Below are positions 17,702 to 25,056 of a stretch of 64,000 nucleotides of DNA, in pieces. The stretch is taken from NCBI RefSeq assembly GCF_004005905.1, contig NZ_SACO01000007.1:124001-188000 (forward strand), read 5' to 3'. Below the pieces are notes generated by a model that worked only from the letters and a program-made list of their open reading frames with translations, had not been told where the DNA came from and made no database searches. The position numbers and the translations under genes were made by a program. Every line of letters begins with the position of its first letter. Position 1 is the first letter of the stretch. Origin of the DNA: Novosphingobium umbonatum. Lineage in GTDB: Bacteria > Pseudomonadota > Alphaproteobacteria > Sphingomonadales > Sphingomonadaceae.

Positions 17702-19050
17702 TCGCCGATACCTGCTTCATTGACAAAGATCGCGCCGCTGGTGACCAGCTTTTCTCCGCCCTTCAGGCCCGAGGTGATGGTGGTGCGGCCATTCTGGCTG
17801 TCGCCGGTTTTGACATCTACGCTGCGGAAACGGCGCGGGCCGATCTGCACCCAGACGCGGGCCTGATCGCCTTCATGGATCACCGCATTGGCGGCTACCG
17901 ACAGGCTGGCGGCGGCCAGAGCGGCGCTGGCCTTGTGCAGGATGGTGAAATTGGCGAACATTTGCGGTTTCAGCGCGCCATCGGGATTGGCAATCGTGGC
18001 GCGCACCGGCAGGCGGTGGGTCAAGGGATCAAGCGCGCTGGCGATATTGTCCACCGTGGCGATGAAGCTGCGGCCCGGATAGGCGGCTACGCTGACTTCC
18101 ACCTTGTCGCCCAGATGCACATGGGGCGCATCGCTTTCGGCCAATTGCGCCACCAGCCATACGCTGGAGGGGTTGGCGATGGTCAGCAGCGGGCTGGTGC
18201 CACCGGCCTGCACAAATTGGCCCGCCGCCACCGCGCGCGAGGCGATCACGCCGCCGATGGGGGCGTGGAAGGTGGTTTCGGGGTGATAGCCGGAAATGCC
18301 GCTGGCGCCTTCCAGACTGGCGATTTCGGCAGGGGTCTTGCCATAAATTTCCAGCTTGTCACGCGCCGCGCCCAAGGCGGCATTGGCGGCGCGCAGGGCG
18401 GCCTGTGCGGCAATCGCATCGCTGCGGGCCTGTTCGTAATCGCGCATGGCGCCGCCAGCGGTCTTGTAGATCTGTTCCTGACGTTTCAGATTATCCTGCG
18501 CCAGACGGGCGGCCGAGGCCGCGCTGGCTTGGGCGGCGGCGGCGCTGAACAGGGCGTTGCGGGCATCGACCACATCGCTGGTGCGCAGGCGCAGCAGCGG
18601 TTGGCCGCGGGTAACGGTGGCGCCTGCGTCCACCAGAACCTGCGTGATCTGGCCCGAGAAGGGCAGGAAGATCGGCGTCGCCTGCGTTTCATTGACCGCA
18701 ATCATGCCGGTGGCCGCCGTTTGCGTGTCGCCATTGCTGTCGCCCACTTGCTCCAGCTTGATGGTCGACATTTGTTCGGGCGTCAGTTCCACCACGCCCG
18801 TTGGCAGGGCCGGCGCTGTGGCCTCGGGCTGGGTCGTATAGGCGCGATAGGCCACCACCGACAGGGCAAGCCCGCCCGCAGCCAGCAGGGAGACAGAGAG
18901 CAGGCCAAGCTGGCGCTTGACCGGCAGTGCGAGCACCGGTTCTTGGTAAGTCAATTTGTTCCCCATACCTGCAAATAGGCCACCGATCCGCATCGGGCTT
19001 TGCACGGCCAAGTTGCCCCTGCCTTTGCCGCCACCGGCTGAATTTGTCAT
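17698..19050 (-). CDS. czcB: RND efflux periplasmic adaptor (CzcB-like)
   Basis: Up to 450 residues. One transmembrane anchor (LGLLSVSLLAAGGLALSVVA) is followed by lipoyl and barrel-sandwich domains (FLPFSGQITQVLVDAGATV; HAPIGGVIASRAVAAGQFV) joined by an Ala-rich alpha-hairpin, then a beta-barrel and membrane-proximal domain. The adaptor bridges the pump and outer channel. The start is uncertain: ATGs at 19050, 18993 and 18966 are all in frame ahead of the anchor. It is the first gene of the three-gene metal efflux operon; the promoter should lie in 19051-19190, shared with the divergent peptidase gene. Confidence 0.87.
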   Translation of the reverse strand: MTNSAGGGKGRGNLAVQSPMRIGGLFAGMGNKLTYQEPVLALPVKRQLGLLSVSLLAAGGLALSVVAYRAYTTQPEATAPALPTGVVELTPEQMSTIKLEQVGDSNGDTQTAATGMIAVNETQATPIFLPFSGQITQVLVDAGATVTRGQPLLRLRTSDVVDARNALFSAAAAQASAASAARLAQDNLKRQEQIYKTAGGAMRDYEQARSDAIAAQAALRAANAALGAARDKLEIYGKTPAEIASLEGASGISGYHPETTFHAPIGGVIASRAVAAGQFVQAGGTSPLLTIANPSSVWLVAQLAESDAPHVHLGDKVEVSVAAYPGRSFIATVDNIASALDPLTHRLPVRATIANPDGALKPQMFANFTILHKASAALAAASLSVAANAVIHEGDQARVWVQIGPRRFRSVDVKTGDSQNGRTTITSGLKGGEKLVTSGAIFVNEAGIGE

Positions 19051-19190
19051 GAACTATTGCGAGACTCTTTCCCTTTTGTGTCAAAATATGTCTGATCTGG
19101 GCGGGATTGACAGGACTTACACCCCTGTCAATAAATGGCGCATCTGGCCGATCTGTTCCGGCCTTTTCCTCCTTGCAGGGTGCTAAATCC

Positions 19191-21224
19191 ATGCGTTCCA
19201 TCCGTTTTATGGCTTCTTTGGCGGCTATGGCTGCCGGTCTTTCCTGCCTGCATGCGCCCGCTATGGCGCAAACGCCTGCCGCGGCGGTTGCGGAACCTGC
19301 GTCTGAATTTGGGGCATGGGGTGTGGATCTTTCCGCGCGCGATCTCTCGGTTAAGCCGGGCGATGATTTCCAGCTCTACACCTCGGGCAGCTGGCTGGCC
19401 CGCACCCAGATTCCGGCGGACCGGCCTTCGGTGGGCACTTTCTATGACCTGCGCGAAAAGGCGCAGGATCAGGTCAAGCAGATCATCACCGGTAATAGCG
19501 CCAGCCCCTATGGCGCGCTTTATGCCAGCTTTATGGACGAGGCGCGGCTGGAAAGCTTGGGTTTGAAGCCCTTGATGGCCGATCTGGCCAAGGTGAAGGC
19601 TCTGGCCAACAAGCGGGACTTTGCCCGTTTCATGGCAGGCACCCATGGTGGTTTTGGCGTGTCGCTGGTGTCGTTTGACATCAGCCCCGATACGGTGAAC
19701 CCCGAGGTCAATGTGCTGTGGCTGGGGCAGGATGGTCTGGGCCTGCCCGACCGCGACTATTATCTGAAGGACCAGTTCAAGCCCCAGCGCGATGCCTATG
19801 CCGCCTATATCGGGCGGGTGATGCAGGCGATTGGCCAGAGTGATCCGGAAGGTTCGGCGGCCAAGGTGCTGGCGTTTGAAACGCAAGTGGCCAAGCTGAG
19901 CTGGGAAGCGGATCGGCGCCGCGATATCAGCGCGATCAACAATCCCTATTCCAGCGCGGGCCTTGCCGCCTATGCGCCGGGGATTGATTGGACGGCCTTC
20001 TTTGCCGGCGCGCATGTCGCCCCGCAAAAGCGGATGATCGTTTCGGAAAACAGCGCGGTGAAGCAATTGGCGGGGCTTTATGCCGCCACGCCCTTGGCCA
20101 CGCTGAAATTGTGGCAGAGCTTCCATATGGCCCATCAGGCCTCGCCTTATCTCAACAAGGCGATGGTCGACAGCCGCTTTGCCTTTACCAAGACCCTGTC
20201 CGGCGTGTCGGAAATCCGTCCGCGTTGGAAGCGCGGGGTGGATCTGGTCAATGACTCGCTGGGCGAATTGGTGGGTAAGGCCTATGTCGCCCGCTTCTTC
20301 GCGCCGGAAGCCAAGGCCAAGATGGAAGTGCTGGTCGGCAATCTGAAACTGGCCATGGCCGACCGGATCAAGGCCAATAGCTGGATGAGCGCGCCGACCA
20401 AAGAGGCCGCGCTGCTGAAACTCAGCCGCATGAATGTGATGGTGGGCTATCCCGACAAGTGGCGCGATTACACTGCGCTGAAAATCGCCGGTGATGACCT
20501 TTATGGCAATGTCCAGCGGGCAGGGCGCTTCAACGCCGCCTATGCCATGGCCGATCTGGGCAAGAAGGTGGACCACAAGAAGTGGGGCATGAACCCGCAA
20601 ACGGTGAATGCCTATAATGGCGGGCTGGAGAACAAGATCGTGTTCCCCGCCGCCATTTTGCAGGCGCCTTTCTTCTCGGCCAGCGCGGAGGATGCGGTCA
20701 ATTATGGCGCGATTGGCGTGGTGATCGGGCATGAGATCAGCCATGGCTTTGACGATCAGGGCCGCAAGATCGATGCCGCAGGCGCGGTGCGCGATTGGTG
20801 GACCCCGCAGGACGCCCAGCGTTTCGAGGCCGAGGCCAAAGTGTTTGGCGATCAATATGGCAAATATGAAGCGGCTCCGGGCGCTTTCGTGAATCCGAAA
20901 CTGACCATGGGCGAGAATATTGCCGATTTCGCCGGTGTGCAGGTGGCGCTGGATGCATGGCATCGCGCGCTGGCGGGCAAGCAGCCGCCGGTGCTGGATG
21001 GGGTTACGGGCGAACAGCGCTTTTTCCTCGGCTATGCGCAAGTGTGGCGGGCCAAGGCGCGCGAGGATGCCCTGCGCAATCAGGTGACCACCGATCCGCA
21101 TAGCCCCGCCCGTTTCCGCAGCTTTGGTCCGCTGCGCAATGTGGAGGCGTGGTATCAGGCGTTTGAGGTGAAGCCTGAGGACAAGCTCTATATTGCTCCT
21201 GAGGGTCGCGCGAAGATCTGGTGA
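19191..21224 (+). CDS. M13 family metallopeptidase (PepO/neprilysin-like)
   Basis: 677 residues, starting at the ATG of MRSIRFMASLAAMAAG behind a pyrimidine-rich stretch with GCAGGG. A signal peptide ending PAMAQ predicts periplasmic location. The zinc site HEISH lies at about residues 514-518 and the third ligand in GENIADFAG near 574; the M13 block NAYNGGLENKIVFPAAILQ precedes them. These enzymes cleave short peptides. It is transcribed divergently from the metal efflux operon, but no functional link is shown. Confidence 0.93.
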   Translation: MRSIRFMASLAAMAAGLSCLHAPAMAQTPAAAVAEPASEFGAWGVDLSARDLSVKPGDDFQLYTSGSWLARTQIPADRPSVGTFYDLREKAQDQVKQIITGNSASPYGALYASFMDEARLESLGLKPLMADLAKVKALANKRDFARFMAGTHGGFGVSLVSFDISPDTVNPEVNVLWLGQDGLGLPDRDYYLKDQFKPQRDAYAAYIGRVMQAIGQSDPEGSAAKVLAFETQVAKLSWEADRRRDISAINNPYSSAGLAAYAPGIDWTAFFAGAHVAPQKRMIVSENSAVKQLAGLYAATPLATLKLWQSFHMAHQASPYLNKAMVDSRFAFTKTLSGVSEIRPRWKRGVDLVNDSLGELVGKAYVARFFAPEAKAKMEVLVGNLKLAMADRIKANSWMSAPTKEAALLKLSRMNVMVGYPDKWRDYTALKIAGDDLYGNVQRAGRFNAAYAMADLGKKVDHKKWGMNPQTVNAYNGGLENKIVFPAAILQAPFFSASAEDAVNYGAIGVVIGHEISHGFDDQGRKIDAAGAVRDWWTPQDAQRFEAEAKVFGDQYGKYEAAPGAFVNPKLTMGENIADFAGVQVALDAWHRALAGKQPPVLDGVTGEQRFFLGYAQVWRAKAREDALRNQVTTDPHSPARFRSFGPLRNVEAWYQAFEVKPEDKLYIAPEGRAKIW

Positions 21225-21234
21225 GGATGGTGAC

Positions 21235-21262
21235 GATGTGCGGGGCTTGGGTCCCGCACATC
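21235..21262 (+). terminator. Hairpin after the M13 peptidase gene
   Basis: GATGTGCGGG pairs perfectly with CCCGCACATC around an 8-base loop, ten bases after the stop codon. No U-tract follows, so the terminator assignment is moderate. Confidence 0.5.
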
Positions 21263-21303
21263 GGGCCTTGTCGCCGCGCCGCGTTCGCCACGTCACGAGG
21301 GCG

Positions 21304-21360
21304 AAAAAAAACCCGGCCGGAGCCGGGCTTTGGAAGTTTGGGAGAGGATGCCTAAAAGGC
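21304..21360 (-). ncRNA. Small-RNA-like locus A, member of a two-copy family
   Basis: Read on the minus strand it has, in order, a small hairpin GCCTTTTAGGC, a pyrimidine-rich single-stranded tract CATCCTCTCCCAAACTTCC, and a terminator stem CCCGGC-TCCG-GCCGGG followed by eight T. The first 33 bases match locus B at 59182 with one mismatch, although the terminator stems differ in sequence. An upstream CATGCTGCA at about the same distance is also shared, suggesting a conserved promoter or 5' end. There is no open reading frame. The 5' end probably lies about 10-25 bases further upstream. It lies downstream of panC on the same strand, so it may be independent or processed from the panC transcript. 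The CCTCTCC tract could pair with Shine-Dalgarno regions. Confidence 0.72.
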
Positions 21361-21513
21361 AGTTTCTGGATAGTGCAGTGCAGCATGGATGGCAAGTGCA
21401 ACGGTTTGCATTTTGCCATTTAGGCTCATTTATTTTCAATCGCACGCCAATGTGGCTGCGCAATCGGTTTAAGCCCTAGGTGCAGTGCAAAAAATCGGTA
21501 AGGTCTGGCGCGA

Positions 21514-22374
21514 TTACCCTAGGGGTAAGACCGGAAGATTGTCGATCAAACGCGTCTTGCCGATTCGCGCCGCCACCAACAAACGCGCCGGACGGTTGCC
21601 CAGCGAGTCGAGCAGGGTGAGGCTGTCGGCATCGCGCAATTCGGCATAATCCACGCTGGAAAAGCCGCCTTCGATCACGGCTTCGCGCAGCGCGGCTAGG
21701 CTGGCCGCCACATCGGCCCCATCACGGATCGCGGCAACGGCGGCCTGCATGGCGCGGGGCAGGGCGACCGCCTGCTGACGCTCTTCAGGCGAAAGATAGG
21801 CGTTGCGCGAGGATAGCGCCAAGCCATCCGCCTCACGCACGGTGGGCACGCCGATGATCGCGCCCACATGGGGGCGGGTCAGATCAAGATCGCGCGCCAT
21901 GCGGCGGATGACCGCCAATTGCTGCCAGTCCTTTTCGCCGAACAGCGCGATATCGGGCTGCACCTGGTTGAACAATTTGCACACTACCGTGGCCACGCCA
22001 TCGAAATGGCCGGGTCGCGCCGCGCCGCAAAGCCCCTCGCTGACGCCGGAAACCGAGATATTGGTGGCAAAGCCTTCGGGATACATCGCCGCCACATCGG
22101 GCGCCCACAGGATGGCCACGCCTTCCTGCGCCAACAGCGCCTGATCCTGCGCCAATTGGCGGGGATAGGCGTCCAGATCCTCGCCCACGCCAAATTGTCG
22201 GGGATTAACGAAAATGGAGGCGATCACATGGTCCGCGCGCAGTTTGGCCTCGCGCACCAGCGCTAAGTGTCCGGAATGTAAGGCGCCCATTGTCGGCACC
22301 AAAGCCACAGATCCCTTGGCTTTCAACGCGGAAACCCCCGCGCGCAGCATTTCCAGACGATTGATGGTTTGCAC
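21514..22374 (-). CDS. panC: Pantoate-beta-alanine ligase
   Basis: 286 residues from a GTG at 22372-22374 behind GGAGGGG; another GTG at 22408 has its AGGA too close. The ATP-site HIGH-like motif is in [14 protein letters not shown], with GEKDWQQL and the KMSKS-like [11 protein letters not shown] further on. It joins pantoate and beta-alanine to make pantothenate, the coenzyme A precursor. It is divergent from mipZ, with about 140 bases between the start codons. No other pan gene is nearby. Confidence 0.94.
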   Translation of the reverse strand: MQTINRLEMLRAGVSALKAKGSVALVPTMGALHSGHLALVREAKLRADHVIASIFVNPRQFGVGEDLDAYPRQLAQDQALLAQEGVAILWAPDVAAMYPEGFATNISVSGVSEGLCGAARPGHFDGVATVVCKLFNQVQPDIALFGEKDWQQLAVIRRMARDLDLTRPHVGAIIGVPTVREADGLALSSRNAYLSPEERQQAVALPRAMQAAVAAIRDGADVAASLAALREAVIEGGFSSVDYAELRDADSLTLLDSLGNRPARLLVAARIGKTRLIDNLPVLPLG

Positions 22375-22515
22375 CGGCCCTGCCCCTCCGTTAAGGATTT
22401 GCGTGATCACTCCTGCCCGCCCTAGGCGCGGTGGGGGCGGCCATCAACGGTTTTTCGGTGCTGATCAAAGTGTCAGGCGCCGGATTTGTCCAACCCCGTG
22501 TCGAGAGAGTGCCCC

Positions 22516-23355
22516 ATGTCCAGCCCACACCGCATCGTTTTCGCGAATGAAAAAGGCGGCACGGGCAAATCGACCACGGCGGTGCATATTGCCATCGCTC
22601 TGGCCTATCTGGGCGCGCGGGTGGCCGCGCTGGACCTTGACCCGCGCCAGCGCACCTTGCACCGCTATCTGGAAAACCGGATGGAAACCTTGCGCCGCCG
22701 TGGCATCGATCTGCCGATGGTGACCAAGTTTGACGTGTTCCGCGGCGAAACGGTCGAAGAACTGGACGCGCAAGTGGCCGATCTGGCGCAGGATGTGGAC
22801 TATTTCATTTTCGACACGCCGGGCCGCGATGACATGTTCGCCCGCCATGTGGCCACCAGCGCCGATACGCTTGTCACGCCTTTGAACGACAGTTTCGTCG
22901 ACTTTGACCTGATCGGTCAGGTGGACGCCGAGACGTTCAAGGTGCGCCGCCTGTCTTTCTATGCCGAGCTGATCTGGGAAGCGCGCAAGAAGCGGGCGGT
23001 GGCGACCATTCAGGAAAACCGCCGCGAGATGGATTGGGTGGTGGTGCGCAACCGTACCCAGCATATCGAGGCGCGCAATATGCGCCGTATCGACAGCGCC
23101 TTGGCTGAACTATCGCGCCGCGTCGGCTTCCGCATCGCGCAGGGCCTGTCCGAACGCGTGATCTATCGCGAGCTGTTCCCTTCGGGCCTCACCCTGCTGG
23201 ACAAGGGGCATCTGGGCGATCTGGGCACCAGCCATCTGGTGGCGCGACAAGAATTGCGCAAGCTGGTGGCGGGGATGAACCTGCCCGCGCCGCAGAGCCA
23301 GCGTGCGGCCCGCGCGGCCGCCGAGGAACAGCCTGTCGCCCCTATGCAGGCTTGA
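22516..23355 (+). CDS. mipZ: Division-plane positioning ATPase MipZ
   Basis: 279 residues from the ATG at 22516 (GAGAG upstream). It is a ParA/MinD-type ATPase with the deviant Walker A NEKGGTGKSTTAVH, switch region ALDLDPRQRT and Walker B-like FIFDTPGRDD. The C-terminal half (RTQHIEARNMRRIDSALAEL, GLSERVIYRELFPSGLTLLD) is typical of MipZ rather than chromosome ParA. MipZ binds ParB-marked origins and forms a bipolar gradient that blocks FtsZ assembly away from midcell. It is followed by a J-domain gene 4 bases downstream. Confidence 0.92.
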   Translation: MSSPHRIVFANEKGGTGKSTTAVHIAIALAYLGARVAALDLDPRQRTLHRYLENRMETLRRRGIDLPMVTKFDVFRGETVEELDAQVADLAQDVDYFIFDTPGRDDMFARHVATSADTLVTPLNDSFVDFDLIGQVDAETFKVRRLSFYAELIWEARKKRAVATIQENRREMDWVVVRNRTQHIEARNMRRIDSALAELSRRVGFRIAQGLSERVIYRELFPSGLTLLDKGHLGDLGTSHLVARQELRKLVAGMNLPAPQSQRAARAAAEEQPVAPMQA

Positions 23356-23359
23356 GGCG

Positions 23360-23653
23360 ATGACCAAACTGTTGTTTCTGGCGCTGGTGGGGGTGGTGGC
23401 CTGCCGTTGGTGGACGGGGCAATGGCCATGGGTGATCTGGGCGCGGCTGCGCGGGGATGATGGGGCTGCAAAGGCGCGCAACCTGCTGGGTGTTTCGCGC
23501 GATGCGGGGCGGGCCGAGATCATTGCCGCGCATAAAAGGCTGATCGTGCAGGTGCATCCCGATAAGGGCGGCGATGTGCGTTTGGTGCATGAGGCCAATG
23601 CGGCGCGCGATCTGTTGCTGGCGGGGCTCGCTGGCGAATTGCCCAAGGGGTAG
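23360..23653 (+). CDS. Small membrane-anchored J-domain protein
   Basis: 97 residues starting 4 bases after mipZ, with the GAGGCG at the mipZ stop as its Shine-Dalgarno. An N-terminal hydrophobic segment (LLFLALVGVVACRWW) is followed by a J-domain lacking helix I detail but with the HPD loop (IVQVHPDKGGD). The layout resembles Tim14/Pam18-like DnaJ proteins that recruit DnaK at a membrane. The DnaK partner and the client are unknown. The next gene begins 5 bases later. Confidence 0.85.
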   Translation: MTKLLFLALVGVVACRWWTGQWPWVIWARLRGDDGAAKARNLLGVSRDAGRAEIIAAHKRLIVQVHPDKGGDVRLVHEANAARDLLLAGLAGELPKG

Positions 23654-23658
23654 GCGGG

Positions 23659-25056
23659 ATGGCGCCCGATCCGGTCCTGTTTCGCGCCTATGACATTCGC
23701 GGCACCTATGGCCAGACTTTGTTTGACCGCGATGCCTATGCGATTGGCCGCGCCGCTGCCTTGATGCTGCGCGAAAATGGCGGGCGCTGTATGGCGGTGG
23801 GGCGTGACGGGCGGCTTAGCTCGCCTGCGCTGGAGGCGGCGCTGGTGCAGGGGCTGCGGCATGGCGGGGTGGAGGTGTTGCGGATCGGGTTGGGCCCTAC
23901 GCCGATGCTTTATTTCGCCGAAGCCTCAATGCCACAGGCCGATGGCGGCATTCAGGTAACCGGCAGCCATAACCCCCGCGATGATAATGGCTTCAAGATA
24001 GTGATGGGGGGCGCTGCGCTCTATGGCGCGCAGATTGCGCGTCTGGGCGCCTTGGCGGCGGTTGTTGGCGAAGGTTTGATCGAGGCCTGCGCCACGGATC
24101 ACGCGATCGACATCGGCGATGCCTATGCTGATCGGTTGCTGGAGGCTTTCGCCGGTTTGGGCGAGGTTGAGCGTGAGCGACTGGCGGCCATGCGCATCGG
24201 GTGGGACGCGGGCAATGGTGCGGCAGGTCCCGTGCTGGAGGCCTTGGCGGCTCACCTGCCCGGCGAGCATCATTTGATCTATACCACTGTCGACGGCCAT
24301 TTTCCGCATCATCATCCTGATCCTTCGCTCCCTGAAAACCTGACAGACTTGACCGCGCTGGTCGCGGCCAAGCGCCTCGATTTCGGAGTCGCCTTTGATG
24401 GCGATGGCGACCGGATCGTGGTGGTTGACGGGCAGGGCCGTGCGATCATGGGCGATCAATTGCTGGCCATGCTGGCGCAGGATCTGTTGATCGACCGGCC
24501 AGGAGCCTTGATTCTGGGCGATGTCAAAAGCTCGCAAGCCGCGTTTGACGCGATCGAGGCGGCGGGCGGCAGGGTGGCGATGGGGGCCGCCGGACACAGT
24601 TTGATTAAATCCACCATGAAACAAGATGGTGCGCTGCTGGCGGGGGAGACCACCGGCCATATTTTCTATGCCGACCGTTTCTATGGTTTTGACGATGCGC
24701 TTTATGCGGCTTTGCGCTTTATGGCGGCGCTGGCGCGGCGCGGCGGCAGCGTGGCGGATTGGTTCGATACGCTGCCGCGCAGCCTGTCGACGCCTGAATT
24801 GCGCTTTGCTGTGGAGGGGGCGCGCAAGCTGGCTGTGGTGGCAGAGGTGGCGGCAAGGCTGGCGGCGGAGGGCGCGCGGGTCAACACGGTCGATGGCTTG
24901 CGGGTGATGCGTGACGGGGGCTGGTGGCTGCTGCGCGCGTCGAACACGCAGGAAATGCTCACCGCGCGGGCGGAAAGCGCAACGCCGGAAGGACTGGCCG
25001 CTTTGGTGGCGGAACTGGACGCGCAATTGGCGTTGAGCGGGGTGTTGCGGAGTTGA
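23659..25056 (+). CDS. Phosphoglucomutase/phosphomannomutase family enzyme
   Basis: 465 residues with the four-domain alpha-D-phosphohexomutase layout. The active-site serine lies in TGSHNPRDDNG, the Mg-binding loop is DGDGDRIVVVDG, the sugar-binding loop GETTGHIFYAD, and the phosphate-binding loop RASNTQEM. It interconverts hexose 6-phosphate and 1-phosphate, feeding nucleotide-sugar synthesis (GDP-mannose or, via glucose 1-phosphate, the rml pathway). Which sugar is preferred cannot be decided here; AlgC/ManB-like enzymes are often dual. The stop overlaps the next start as TTGA. Confidence 0.92.
   Translation: MAPDPVLFRAYDIRGTYGQTLFDRDAYAIGRAAALMLRENGGRCMAVGRDGRLSSPALEAALVQGLRHGGVEVLRIGLGPTPMLYFAEASMPQADGGIQVTGSHNPRDDNGFKIVMGGAALYGAQIARLGALAAVVGEGLIEACATDHAIDIGDAYADRLLEAFAGLGEVERERLAAMRIGWDAGNGAAGPVLEALAAHLPGEHHLIYTTVDGHFPHHHPDPSLPENLTDLTALVAAKRLDFGVAFDGDGDRIVVVDGQGRAIMGDQLLAMLAQDLLIDRPGALILGDVKSSQAAFDAIEAAGGRVAMGAAGHSLIKSTMKQDGALLAGETTGHIFYADRFYGFDDALYAALRFMAALARRGGSVADWFDTLPRSLSTPELRFAVEGARKLAVVAEVAARLAAEGARVNTVDGLRVMRDGGWWLLRASNTQEMLTARAESATPEGLAALVAELDAQLALSGVLRS

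Noticed and set aside
19128..21419. 763-codon minus-strand open frame opposite the M13 peptidase
   Set aside because: Shadow of a strongly supported metallopeptidase gene; the antisense protein shows no domain.
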